The position numbers were made by a program, and so were the translations under genes. The notes beneath the pieces are model-generated. The model did no database searches and was not told the DNA's origin. It saw only the letters and a program-made list of their open reading frames with translations. DNA of 64,000 bases from positions 1 through 64,000 of the forward strand of contig UQIG01000002.1 of NCBI GenBank assembly GCA_900541135.1, given 5' to 3'. This stretch comes from an uncultured Collinsella sp. (GTDB lineage Bacteria; Actinomycetota; Coriobacteriia; Coriobacteriales; Coriobacteriaceae). Shown here in pieces: positions 15,817 to 23,523 of the stretch. Numbering within the stretch: position 1 is the stretch's first letter; every line of letters begins with the position of its first letter.

Positions 15817-17334
15817 CTAGTTGGTGCTCATTCGTTTTGCTGCGGACTCGACGTAGCTGGCCATTTCGTCGACGTCGCAGACGTCTTCGAAACGGACGGG
15901 TTTGGATTCGAGTTCGGCGAGCTGGGCTGGGGCGACCGTGTTGGTTGTCTGCTCGAGCACGCGCATGGCCTCAAAGTCGTCCTCGGGAACGTCGAGGCCC
16001 AGGGCGTCGCAGCAGGCGCGCGGGAACTTGTAGGGGCTGGCGGTCGAAAGCAGCACGCGGGCCTTGGCGCCCTCGGCGGGAGCGGCCTGCTCAAAGACGT
16101 GATAACCACAAGCGGTGTGCGGGTCGATTACGTAGCCGTTCGTATCCCAGCAGCTCTTGATGGCAGTGCGGACCTCGTCCTCGCTGGCCCAGCCGCAGGC
16201 AAAGACGCTCTGAATCTTGGCCAGCAGCTCGGCGGGCACCTCGTAGCGACCAGTCTGCGCCAGCTGCTCCATAAGGCCGGCAACGAGCTCACAGTCGCCA
16301 TCGGACAGGAAGTACAGCATGCGCTCCAGGTTGGAGCTGATGAGGATGTCCATCGACGGCGAGATGGTCGTGAAGAACGGGCGGTTACGGTCGTAAACGC
16401 CGGTGGTCAGGAAGTCGGCAAGCACGTTGTTCTTGTCGCTCGCCACGACGAGCTTGGCGACGGGCAGACCCATGCGCTTGGCGTAGTAGCCGGCCAGAAT
16501 ATCGCCAAAGTTGCCGGTCGGCACGCAGAACTCCACGGCGTCGCCGGCCTCGATGGCGCCGGCGCGCAGCAGCTGCGCATAGGCGGCAAAGTAGTAGACG
16601 ACCTGCGGCACCAGGCGGCCGACGTTGATGGAGTTGGCGCTCGAAAGCACCGTGCCGGCGGCCTCAAGACGCTCGGCCAGCTCCTTATCGGCAAAGATGC
16701 GCTTGACGGCACTCTGGGCGTCGTCGAAGTTGCCGCGGATGCCGCAGACGGCGACGTTACCGCCCTCCTGGGTGGACATCTGCAGGTTCTGGACGCGGCT
16801 GACCTTGCCCTCGGGATAAAAGACGGTGATGCCCGTGCCCGGAGCGTCGGCAAAACCGGCGAGCGCGGCCTTGCCCGTGTCGCCCGACGTGGCGGTGACA
16901 ATCATGATGCGCTCGGCGCCGCCGTCCTTGGCGGAAGTGCGGGCCATCAGACGGGGGAGCATCTGCAGGGCGACATCCTTGAAGGCGCTTGTGGGGCCGC
17001 CAAAGAGCTCCATCACATAGGTCTGAGGGGCGTCAGCGCCCGGCGCTGCGTCGAGTTTGACGAGCGGCGTAACCTCTTCACTCGCGAACGTGCCGCGGTA
17101 TGCCTCGTCGACACACGCCGAAATTTCTTCGGCCGTGTAATCATTCAGTAACATTCCCAACACATCTTGAGCGATTTCAAAGTACGATTTAGCTGCAAGC
17201 GAGCTGATATCGACCTGCTGGGTGCCGAGCTCGTCCGAGACAAACAAACCCCCGTCGGGAGCGATGCCGGTGCGGATTGCCACCTTACTTGAGCACGATA
17301 AAGTGCGTCCTCGTGTACTATGATAAGTTCCCAT
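15817..17334 (-). CDS. thrC: Threonine synthase
   Basis: 505-aa PLP enzyme converting O-phosphohomoserine to threonine. It begins with the family's YHSTRG, has the PLP-lysine region GGPTSAFKDVAL, the phosphate-binding TATSGDTGKAA and the CVPTGNFGDILAGYYAK segment, and the length fits the longer (yeast/E. coli-like) subfamily. I choose ATG 17334 because GAGGAG lies nine bases upstream and homology begins there; ATG 17379 would add 15 residues. Divergent from lysC with about 100 bases between the starts, so the two share a promoter region. Confidence 0.93.
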   Translation of the reverse strand: MGTYHSTRGRTLSCSSKVAIRTGIAPDGGLFVSDELGTQQVDISSLAAKSYFEIAQDVLGMLLNDYTAEEISACVDEAYRGTFASEEVTPLVKLDAAPGADAPQTYVMELFGGPTSAFKDVALQMLPRLMARTSAKDGGAERIMIVTATSGDTGKAALAGFADAPGTGITVFYPEGKVSRVQNLQMSTQEGGNVAVCGIRGNFDDAQSAVKRIFADKELAERLEAAGTVLSSANSINVGRLVPQVVYYFAAYAQLLRAGAIEAGDAVEFCVPTGNFGDILAGYYAKRMGLPVAKLVVASDKNNVLADFLTTGVYDRNRPFFTTISPSMDILISSNLERMLYFLSDGDCELVAGLMEQLAQTGRYEVPAELLAKIQSVFACGWASEDEVRTAIKSCWDTNGYVIDPHTACGYHVFEQAAPAEGAKARVLLSTASPYKFPRACCDALGLDVPEDDFEAMRVLEQTTNTVAPAQLAELESKPVRFEDVCDVDEMASYVESAAKRMSTN

Positions 17335-17438
17335 ATAACACTGCTCCTCGGATGCCTTGGTCCCAATCGGTGAAACCATGGTATCAGAGCGCGCAAAATA
17401 GGTTCGCAGAGGCTTTTTAGAAAGGTAACCTCCAGCCC

Positions 17439-18827
17439 ATGATTAAGATTGCCAAGTTTGGCGGCTCGTCGGTCGCCGACGCCGAACACTTCAAGAAGAT
17501 CAAGGCCATCGTCGATGCCGATCCGGCTCGCCGTTTTGTGGTGGTTTCCGCCTGCGGTCGCCGTTTTAAGGGTGACACCAAGGTGACCGACCTGCTCTAT
17601 CTGGTTAACGCGCACGTTAAGTACCACGTGTCGTGTGAGGAGCTGCTTGAGGACATTGGCCAGCGCTATTTTGATATCGCTGACGAGCTGGAGCTCACCT
17701 ATCCCATCCGTGAGGAGTTCGCGGCCTTTGCCGAGCGCGCCCGCTCGGGCGGCTACTCCACCGAGGAGCTTGTGAGCCGTGGCGAGTACTTTACCGCCCG
17801 CCTGATGGCCGAGTACCTGGGCCTACCGTTCTTGGACGCCGCGACGGTTGTGGCGTTCCATCACGACGGTACGCTCAGCATGAATCGCACCTCCGAGCTG
17901 GTGCAGGAGTACGGCCAGCAGGGCGGCTTTGTTATGCCCGGTTTCTACGGCGCGACGCGTGAGGGCCAGATCAAGCTGCTCGACCGTGGCGGCGGCGATA
18001 TTTCCGGCTCAATCCTGGCCAAGTGCCTGGGCGCCGACCTGTACGAGAACTGGACCGACGTTTCTGGCTTCTATTCTGCCGATCCTCGCATTGTTCCCGA
18101 GGCTCAGCCCATTGCGCGCGTTACCTACGAGGAGCTGCGCGAGCTTTCGTACATGGGTGCGAGCGTTCTGCACGAGGAAGCTGTGTTTCCCGTGCGCGAG
18201 GCTGGTATTCCGCTGGTCATCAAGAACACCAATGCGCCGCAGGACCCCGGCACTATCATTAGCGAGACGGCTGATGAGGGCGAGGCGGAGCCCATCATTA
18301 CCGGCGTGACCGGCAAGCGCGGCTTTGTCGCCATCAACGTGGCCCGCGACCGCACCAAGCCCCGCGTTGGCTTTATGCGCCGTGCGCTTTCGGTCTTCGA
18401 GCGCTATGACGTTTCCGTCGAGCATATGCCCACCGGCGTCGACCGCTTTGGCGCCGTGGTGCAGGAGCAGGATGTGCACGATTCGCTGTACTCACTCGTG
18501 GGCGACATCCAGCAGGAGGTCGAGCCGCTCGAGATCGAGGTTGTCGAGGGCTTGGCGCTCATCGCTACCGTCGGCCGCAACCTGCGCGGTCGTGCAGGTA
18601 TCTCGGGCCATCTGTTTGGCATGCTCGGTCAGGCCGGCGTGAGCGTGCGTATGATTTCGCAGAGCTGCGACGAGATCAACATCATTATCGGTGTCGAGGA
18701 GAAGGACTTCGACCTGGCGATTCGGACCATTTACCGTGCCTTTTCCGATAAAAACGGCATTGTGAAGGTCTCCGACTTGGAGGCTTCCGCGCCGGTCGAG
18801 CCCGCCCTGGACGTGCTCCGCAAGTAG
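17439..18827 (+). CDS. lysC: Aspartate kinase
   Basis: 462-aa enzyme phosphorylating aspartate, the first step toward lysine, threonine and methionine. The kinase domain opens with KIAKFGGSSVADAE and includes SRGEYFTARLMAEYLG and DRGGGDISGSILA; two C-terminal ACT-type domains follow (~305-460, IATVGRNLRGRAGISGHLF and VRMISQSCDEINI), the usual site of feedback control. No homoserine dehydrogenase is fused. AAAGG precedes ATG 17439 at a rather long distance. Asd follows downstream behind a terminator. Confidence 0.92.
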   Translation: MIKIAKFGGSSVADAEHFKKIKAIVDADPARRFVVVSACGRRFKGDTKVTDLLYLVNAHVKYHVSCEELLEDIGQRYFDIADELELTYPIREEFAAFAERARSGGYSTEELVSRGEYFTARLMAEYLGLPFLDAATVVAFHHDGTLSMNRTSELVQEYGQQGGFVMPGFYGATREGQIKLLDRGGGDISGSILAKCLGADLYENWTDVSGFYSADPRIVPEAQPIARVTYEELRELSYMGASVLHEEAVFPVREAGIPLVIKNTNAPQDPGTIISETADEGEAEPIITGVTGKRGFVAINVARDRTKPRVGFMRRALSVFERYDVSVEHMPTGVDRFGAVVQEQDVHDSLYSLVGDIQQEVEPLEIEVVEGLALIATVGRNLRGRAGISGHLFGMLGQAGVSVRMISQSCDEINIIIGVEEKDFDLAIRTIYRAFSDKNGIVKVSDLEASAPVEPALDVLRK

Positions 18828-18899
18828 CTACCATCCCGGTGATTTTTGGGACATGTCTCATAAATCTACGGCGGGGCGTTTCGTTTCGGTTTCGTTTCG

Positions 18900-18931
18900 A
18901 CGGGGCGGGTTTCGTGTCCGCCCCGTTCTTG
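18900..18931 (+). terminator. Terminator of lysC
   Basis: ACGGGGCGG (18900-18908) pairs with CCGCCCCGT (18918-18926), followed by TCTTGT. A small GGGACA hairpin (GATTT...AAATC, 18841-18866) precedes it. Confidence 0.7.
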
Positions 18932-19000
18932 TATACACTGGCAACAATAATCAGCCTGCTCGGCGTGCGGGCAAAAGCCACAACCTTTAAAGGGGGAAGC

Positions 19001-20026
19001 ATGAAACAGTACACGGTTGCTATTTTGGGCGCGACGGGAGCCGTGGGCACCCAGATGCTCGAGTGCCTCAACGAGCAGGAGTTCCCGATCGGCAAGCTCA
19101 AGTTGTTGGCAAGTGCACGCTCCGCGGGCAAGACCGTTGAGTTCCGCGGCGAGCAGATCGTGATCGAAGAGGCTTGCCCCGAGGCCTTTGAGGGCTGTGA
19201 TATTGTGCTCGGAGCCGCCGGCGACGATATCGCGAAGGAGCTACTGCCCGAGGCCGTCAAGCGCGGCGCCGTCGTGGTCGACAACAGCCATGCCTTCCGC
19301 ATGGATCCCGAGGTGCCGTTGGTCGTGCCCGAGATCAATGCCGACGACATCAAGTGGCATCACGGCCTTATCGCCAACCCCAACTGCGCGACCATCATCG
19401 GCCTGGTTCCCACGTGGCCGCTGCATCAGCTTGCCGGCGTGAAGCGCATGATCGTCTCGACGTATCAGGCGGCTTCGGGTGCCGGTGCTCCCGGTATGGC
19501 CGAGCTCGAAGCGCAGCTTGCCGCCCTGGGCCGTGGCGAGGAGATTCCCGAGCCGCGCGCGTTTGCCGCCCAGCTGGCGAGCAACCTGATTCCGCAGATT
19601 GGCGGCGTCAAGGAGGAGGGCTTTACCTCCGAGGAGATGAAACTGCAGAACGAGGGCCGTAAGATCATGCATCTGCCCGAGCTGCGCGTGAACTGCACCT
19701 GCGTGCGCGTGCCCGTGCTGCGTTCGCACTCCGAGAGCATTACGCTCGAGTTTGAGCGTGACATTACGGTTGACGAGGCCCGTGCTGCGCTGGCTGCCGC
19801 TCCGGGCGTGAAGCTGGTTGACGACATGGGCGCCGAGGATGCGCATGATCGCTTCCCCATGCCGATGGATACGTCCGATCAGGATCTGATCTGGGTCGGT
19901 CGCGTGCGTCGCGACATCTCGAACCCCGAGGCCACGCGCGGTATTACCTTCTGGTGCTGCGGCGACCAAATCCGTAAGGGCGCGGCAACCAACGCCGTCC
20001 AGATCGCTAAGCTGCTCTGCGAGTAG
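19001..20026 (+). CDS. asd: Aspartate-semialdehyde dehydrogenase
   Basis: 341-aa NADP-dependent enzyme reducing aspartyl phosphate to the semialdehyde, the branch point to lysine and to homoserine. N-terminal nucleotide motif VAILGATGAVGTQMLECL, the catalytic Cys in IANPNCATIIGLV and the later RVPVLRSHSE with the substrate Arg/His are present. ATG 19001 follows AGGGGG; the longer frame from 18839 runs through the lysC terminator and is rejected. A TATACA box at 18932-18937 could be the -10 of its own promoter. Confidence 0.94.
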   Translation: MKQYTVAILGATGAVGTQMLECLNEQEFPIGKLKLLASARSAGKTVEFRGEQIVIEEACPEAFEGCDIVLGAAGDDIAKELLPEAVKRGAVVVDNSHAFRMDPEVPLVVPEINADDIKWHHGLIANPNCATIIGLVPTWPLHQLAGVKRMIVSTYQAASGAGAPGMAELEAQLAALGRGEEIPEPRAFAAQLASNLIPQIGGVKEEGFTSEEMKLQNEGRKIMHLPELRVNCTCVRVPVLRSHSESITLEFERDITVDEARAALAAAPGVKLVDDMGAEDAHDRFPMPMDTSDQDLIWVGRVRRDISNPEATRGITFWCCGDQIRKGAATNAVQIAKLLCE

Positions 20027-20038
20027 TGCGACCTGTCC

Positions 20039-20168
20039 GGCGGGGGCCGGGCTTAGTTTTCAGAACGTCCTCGACCATGTGTGGCGCCTTGTCCTGCTCC
20101 TTCGGAGCCGCGGACAAGGCGCCACATTGGTCTGCGGAGTGTTCTGAAAACTAAGCCCGGCCCCCGCC
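20039..20168. repeat. H-family structured element, copy H3
   Basis: Outer arms of 28 perfect bases (20039-20066, 20141-20168) and inner arms of 15 (20080-20094, 20112-20126). On the minus strand the internal loops read ACTCCGCAGACCAA and CATGGTCGAGGAC, relatives of H1. It directly follows asd and may also end its transcript. The remaining 20169-20340 is GC-rich with no gene seen. Confidence 0.8.
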
Positions 20169-20376
20169 TGCGGTGACTCGGCTGCGAGCGGCCAGCGATG
20201 GGGCCGTTGTTGGTTGGGGCCGCTGGGCTGATGTGAGGGCACGTGGCCGCTGCGGGCCCTGGTCCCGGCGGCGGCCTCGGCGCTGTGCGCCTGCTGCCTT
20301 GGGTAACTTTGGGGTCGATTGAAGTTGTCTACACAATTCGCGGTATTATGGTGCGGAGTTTTGAAAGGAGCCGCTG

Positions 20377-20955
20377 GTGGTCACGACGACGTTTGCTTCG
20401 CCTTTGGGCGAAATCTTGCTTGCCGCTGATGGCCGCGGTCTGACGGGGCTTTGGTTTGAGGGACAGGAGCATTTTGGCTCCACGCTTCTCAAAGAAGATC
20501 CCGAACATGTTGAAGGCGCCGATGCAGTTTCTGGTGCTGGCGGCATGTCGTCGGTGAGTCCGGCAAATGGTGCGGCGTCTTCGGTGCTTGAGCGTTCCTG
20601 GGCTTGGCTGAATGCTTATTTTGCGGGGCAGGAGCCTCGGTTTACGCCGCCGTTGCATATGATTGGCACGGCATTTCAGCGTGAGGTTTGGTTTGAGCTG
20701 CTCTCTATCCCGCGTGGCGAGGTCGCTACGTATGGCGAGATCGCTCAGCGCGTTGCGGCTCGACATCGTGTGCCGGGAAACGAGGCACCTGTTGTGTCTC
20801 CTCGTGCGGTGGGGGCCGCGGTCGCTCGCAACCCTGTTTCGATTATTGTGCCATGCCATCGCGTGGTGGCGGCCGACGGCTCGCTTAACGGATATGCCGG
20901 CGGGCTTGATCGCAAGGAGTGGCTGCTTCGGCTTGAGGGCGCGTACGAGGAGTAA
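20377..20955 (+). CDS. ogt: Methylated-DNA--protein-cysteine methyltransferase
   Basis: 192-aa suicide DNA repair protein that removes O6-alkyl groups from guanine. The acceptor motif IIVPCHRVV (C160) and the HTH region GEVATYGEIAQRVA are intact, followed by GYAGGLDRKEWLL. Residues ~42-70 are a low-complexity Gly/Ala/Ser insertion not usual in the family. GTG 20377 follows AAAGGAG at six bases. Stands alone, between H3 and a tandem repeat. Confidence 0.92.
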   Translation: MVTTTFASPLGEILLAADGRGLTGLWFEGQEHFGSTLLKEDPEHVEGADAVSGAGGMSSVSPANGAASSVLERSWAWLNAYFAGQEPRFTPPLHMIGTAFQREVWFELLSIPRGEVATYGEIAQRVAARHRVPGNEAPVVSPRAVGAAVARNPVSIIVPCHRVVAADGSLNGYAGGLDRKEWLLRLEGAYEE

Positions 20956-20995
20956 CACTCGAGCGCTTTGCATAGCCAAGATGCCGTGAAAGAAC

Positions 20996-21134
20996 GGGAC
21001 ATGCTTTCCGAATGGAGGCTCAGACGGAAACTACGTCCCGGAATTCCGTTTTAAAGCGGGATGCGCTTTCCGAATGGCGTTCCAAGCGGAAACCGTGTCC
21101 CGGAATACAGCCTCAGAGTGGGACACCGTTTCCG
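20996..21134. repeat. 62-bp tandem array of GGGAC-footed palindromes
   Basis: Units begin at 20996, 21058 and 21120, an exact 62-base period; the third is truncated. Each complete unit is a hairpin GGGAnnnnCTTTCCG / CGGAAACnnnGTCCC with a 14-base loop (starting AATGG), followed by an 18-base spacer beginning GGAAT. It abuts the composite pseudogene. Confidence 0.75.
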
Positions 21135-21161
21135 GCTGAGACCACCTGCCTGGACATCGAT

Positions 21162-21371
21162 CTACGCCCGCTCCTGCAGGGCGTAGATGGACTTATCCAT
21201 GTTGAACAGGTAAGCCACAACGCAGACAATAATGAACATCGGCAAGTTACCAAAGCCGAAGACTTCGCAGCCAATAAGGATGGGTGCGAGCAGCGTATTG
21301 GTGGCGCTGCCAAAGACGGCTGCGTAGCCCAGTGCGGCGCAGAGCTCGACGGGCATGCCGAGTTGAGCCTC
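21162..21371 (-). pseudogene. C-terminal fragment of a ClC-type chloride channel
   Basis: About 69 residues, EAQLGMPVELCAALGYAAVF then SATNTLLAPILIGCEVFGF, matching the last transmembrane part of ClC/EriC anion channels, with a natural stop. The other ~350 residues are missing: upstream DNA switches at ~21372-21376 into an unrelated Abi gene in another frame. A genomic relic created by deletion or rearrangement. Confidence 0.7.
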
Positions 21372-21376
21372 GTTAT

Positions 21377-21736
21377 GGCGACATCTGGGTAACAGAAAGG
21401 CCCGCGTTCCTCAGAGGCAAGATAGGCAATTCTGCTTCTGAGGTAGATCTCAATTCTGCCGACCGCACTGCCGACCGCATCAAACATTAACTGCCGGAGG
21501 GCTCGGTCAAATTCATACGTGTAGATGATGGTTTCGAATGTTGTGCCTTCGCGAAAGATGGTAATCCCGGACTTGCATTTGGTTTTGTAGGGAAACCAGT
21601 AGGCCGACAGTCTGTAGTGGTTGGCTTCGACCAAAGCTCGCTCGAGTTCGCTTTGATCAGAGCACTTAAGACCCTTGTTTTCTGTCAATAGTGCTATTTG
21701 TTCGTTGATGGATATCCGCGACTTCTGGTATTTCAT
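21377..21736 (-). pseudogene. Abi-family (AbiD/F-like) abortive infection protein, 3' truncated
   Basis: The first 120 residues match the Abi_2 domain: ISINEQIALLTENKGLKCSD, NHYRLSAYWFPYK, the FETIIYTYEFDRALRQLM helix and the RIEIYLRSRIAYLA block, which in intact proteins leads into a HEPN-like C-terminal half of another ~150 residues. Here coding breaks off after GPFCYPDVA and the frame runs through the ClC relic to 21113 without family similarity. AGAGG precedes ATG 21736. Abi proteins act in phage defence; this one is most likely inactive. Confidence 0.7.
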
Positions 21737-21906
21737 TAAGCCTCTTGATAGAAAAAGAGCTGGAGTTGCGCATCGTTGAGAGGCTTTCCAGCTTTAGCAA
21801 AACAAACTTATAAGATGCGACGGGCCGCGTCAAGATAATTGCTTGACAGCCTAGGAGGCGGCTGGTTGGCTGGCTTAAAACCCAGCGCGTGAAATGACGC
21901 TCCACG

Positions 21907-22545
21907 CTATTCAGCGCGCTTGATAGGATGACGAACCACAGTCTTAAGTTTCTCCGGCGCACACTTGCGTGGATCGGAAAGATAGATTTCGTGATGTAAA
22001 CGGGTGTCTGAGAAGTCGGGGACATAGCCCTGCTCGGTCGCATATTCATGCATGGCGTCTACGGTTGCCGGCTCGCTGTCGTAGGGTCCGGTATGCATGC
22101 ATTGAACGCAGAGACCCTCGTCAACTTTAAGCAGCTCGACGGCAGAAAAGTCCAGTTTCTTTTTGGCCGTGGCTTCCGCGACCGCCCAGTCAAAGTCATC
22201 CTGAGTGACGAAATCGGGCAGGCGGATGCACGAGATAAAGTTGAAATCGTCCTTGCGTACATAATCGATGTCGCCGCTCGGGGAGTCTTGCCACCAGAAG
22301 CCCTCGAGCGGCGGTACCACAAAGTCGAAATAGCCCTCGATACTCCTTGAGCCTTTCTTTGACATCTTGACGGTATAGGCGATGCCGTAAAGCAGCGGCA
22401 GGGCATTTTGATACTCGCCACCTTCGGTATTTGGGTCGCCCTTTCCGCGAACGGCAACGTAGCTCATAGGCGGGACAGTTATGATACTCGGCTTGCTTGC
22501 AGGTCTGTAGAGCTCCTTGCATTCCTTCTTAAAGTCGAACGCCAT
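21907..22545 (-). CDS. GyrI-like small-molecule-binding protein
   Basis: 212-aa stand-alone GyrI-like/SOUL-type effector-binding protein, usually annotated as a transcription-effector-binding domain without DNA-binding part. Recognisable features are PSIITVPPMSYVAVRGKGDP near the start, the central YGIAYTVKMSKKG, PPLEGFWWQ, and the late HTGPYDSEPATVDAMHEYA and LHHEIYLSDPRK. AAAGGCGG precedes ATG 22545. A LexA-like palindrome lies 57 bases upstream, so damage-linked expression is possible. Function of this subfamily is unknown; binding of cationic or amphipathic drugs is only inferred. Confidence 0.75.
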   Translation of the reverse strand: MAFDFKKECKELYRPASKPSIITVPPMSYVAVRGKGDPNTEGGEYQNALPLLYGIAYTVKMSKKGSRSIEGYFDFVVPPLEGFWWQDSPSGDIDYVRKDDFNFISCIRLPDFVTQDDFDWAVAEATAKKKLDFSAVELLKVDEGLCVQCMHTGPYDSEPATVDAMHEYATEQGYVPDFSDTRLHHEIYLSDPRKCAPEKLKTVVRHPIKRAE

Positions 22546-22601
22546 GTTGGCCGCCTTTCTGCGTATTGGCCTGCTTAGATAGCGGAATCATATCATAGAA
22601 A

Positions 22602-22615
22602 CGAACAGCTGTTCG
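22602..22615 (-). promoter_or_regulatory. LexA/DinR-like box
   Basis: CGAACAGCTGTTCG, a perfect 14-bp palindrome fitting the Gram-positive SOS pattern CGAAC-N4-GTTCG. It lies upstream of the GyrI-like gene (minus strand). Palindromes of this length can be chance. Confidence 0.4.
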
Positions 22616-22730
22616 AATGATTTGGCTGACAGATTGAGATGCGTGCGTTGTGTTTGGCGGTCGGCCTGACCCCATCGATGATTTCTCTGCCTCCCCGGCG
22701 CCTCATCTATAGCTGCCGTTTCCCCATATA

Positions 22731-22768
22731 GAACCTGCCAAAATAAACCCGTCCCTTTTTAGTCGGTG
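22731..22768. repeat. GGGAC-loop hairpin, copy G2 (degenerate)
   Basis: On the minus strand arms ACCGACTAAAA and TTTTGGCAGGT (imperfect) enclose AGGGACGGGTTTA, one base off the loop of G3/G4. It lies in the 5' region of the ABC ATPase gene. Confidence 0.55.
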
Positions 22769-22816
22769 CGAAATGGGTAATACTAAAGAGTTATCCGACC
22801 AGATGGGAACCGATCG

Positions 22817-23518
22817 ATGGCTTATATCGAATTCAAAGACGTCATCAAGGCATACGGCGAGGGCGACGCCCGCATTCACGCACTCGACGGCGCGAGCTTT
22901 ACGGTCGAGCGCGGCGAGCTCGCCATCATTTTGGGTGCTTCGGGTGCCGGCAAGACCACGGCGCTCAACATTCTGGGCGGCATGGATACGGCGACTTCCG
23001 GCACCGTGACGGTGGACGGGCGCGATGTGAGCTCCGCTAACGAGGCGCAGCTCGTGGAATACCGCCGCGCCGACGTCGGCTTTGTCTTCCAGTTCTACAA
23101 TCTGGTCCCCAACCTGACGGCGCTCGAAAATGTTGAGCTTGCGGCGCAAATCTGCCCTGATTCGCTCGATGCCGAGCAAACGCTTTGCCAGGTTGGCTTG
23201 GGTGAGCGCCTCGCCAACTTCCCCGCGCAGCTTTCGGGCGGCGAGCAGCAGCGCGTGTCCATTGCCCGCGCACTGGCAAAGAACCCCAAGCTGCTTTTGT
23301 GCGACGAGCCCACGGGCGCACTTGACTATAAAACCGGCAAGCAGATCTTGCAGCTGCTGCAGGACACTTGCCGCAAGCAGGGCATTACGGTCATCATCAT
23401 CACCCACAACTCCGCGCTGGCGCCCATGGCCGATCGCCTGATCCGCTTTAAGAACGGTCGCGTGGAGAGCGAGACGGTCCAGCAAAATCCCGTGCCTATC
23501 GAGACGATCGAGTGGTAG
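22817..23518 (+). CDS. ABC transporter ATP-binding protein (LolD/MacB-like)
   Basis: 233-aa ATPase of the type-VII (MacB-like) exporters. Walker A GASGAGKTT (~37-45), signature LSGGEQQRVSIARAL, Walker B LLLCDEPTGALD and the H-loop IITHN are complete. It precedes by a few bases a 921-aa FtsX-type permease, and the two form a two-component exporter probably acting on peptides, lipoproteins or cell-wall stress. A GGTAATACT box (22778-22786) lies 30 bases upstream and may be a -10. The substrate cannot be read from the sequence. Confidence 0.9.
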   Translation: MAYIEFKDVIKAYGEGDARIHALDGASFTVERGELAIILGASGAGKTTALNILGGMDTATSGTVTVDGRDVSSANEAQLVEYRRADVGFVFQFYNLVPNLTALENVELAAQICPDSLDAEQTLCQVGLGERLANFPAQLSGGEQQRVSIARALAKNPKLLLCDEPTGALDYKTGKQILQLLQDTCRKQGITVIIITHNSALAPMADRLIRFKNGRVESETVQQNPVPIETIEW

Positions 23519-23523
23519 CGCCC

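Noticed and set aside
15688..17151. A 487-codon plus-strand frame opposite thrC
   Set aside because: Shadow of thrC; no motifs, no start signal and unlikely composition.
18839..20026. A longer asd start at 18839
   Set aside because: The extra 54 codons cross the lysC terminator and lack family similarity; ATG 19001 has a good ribosome site.
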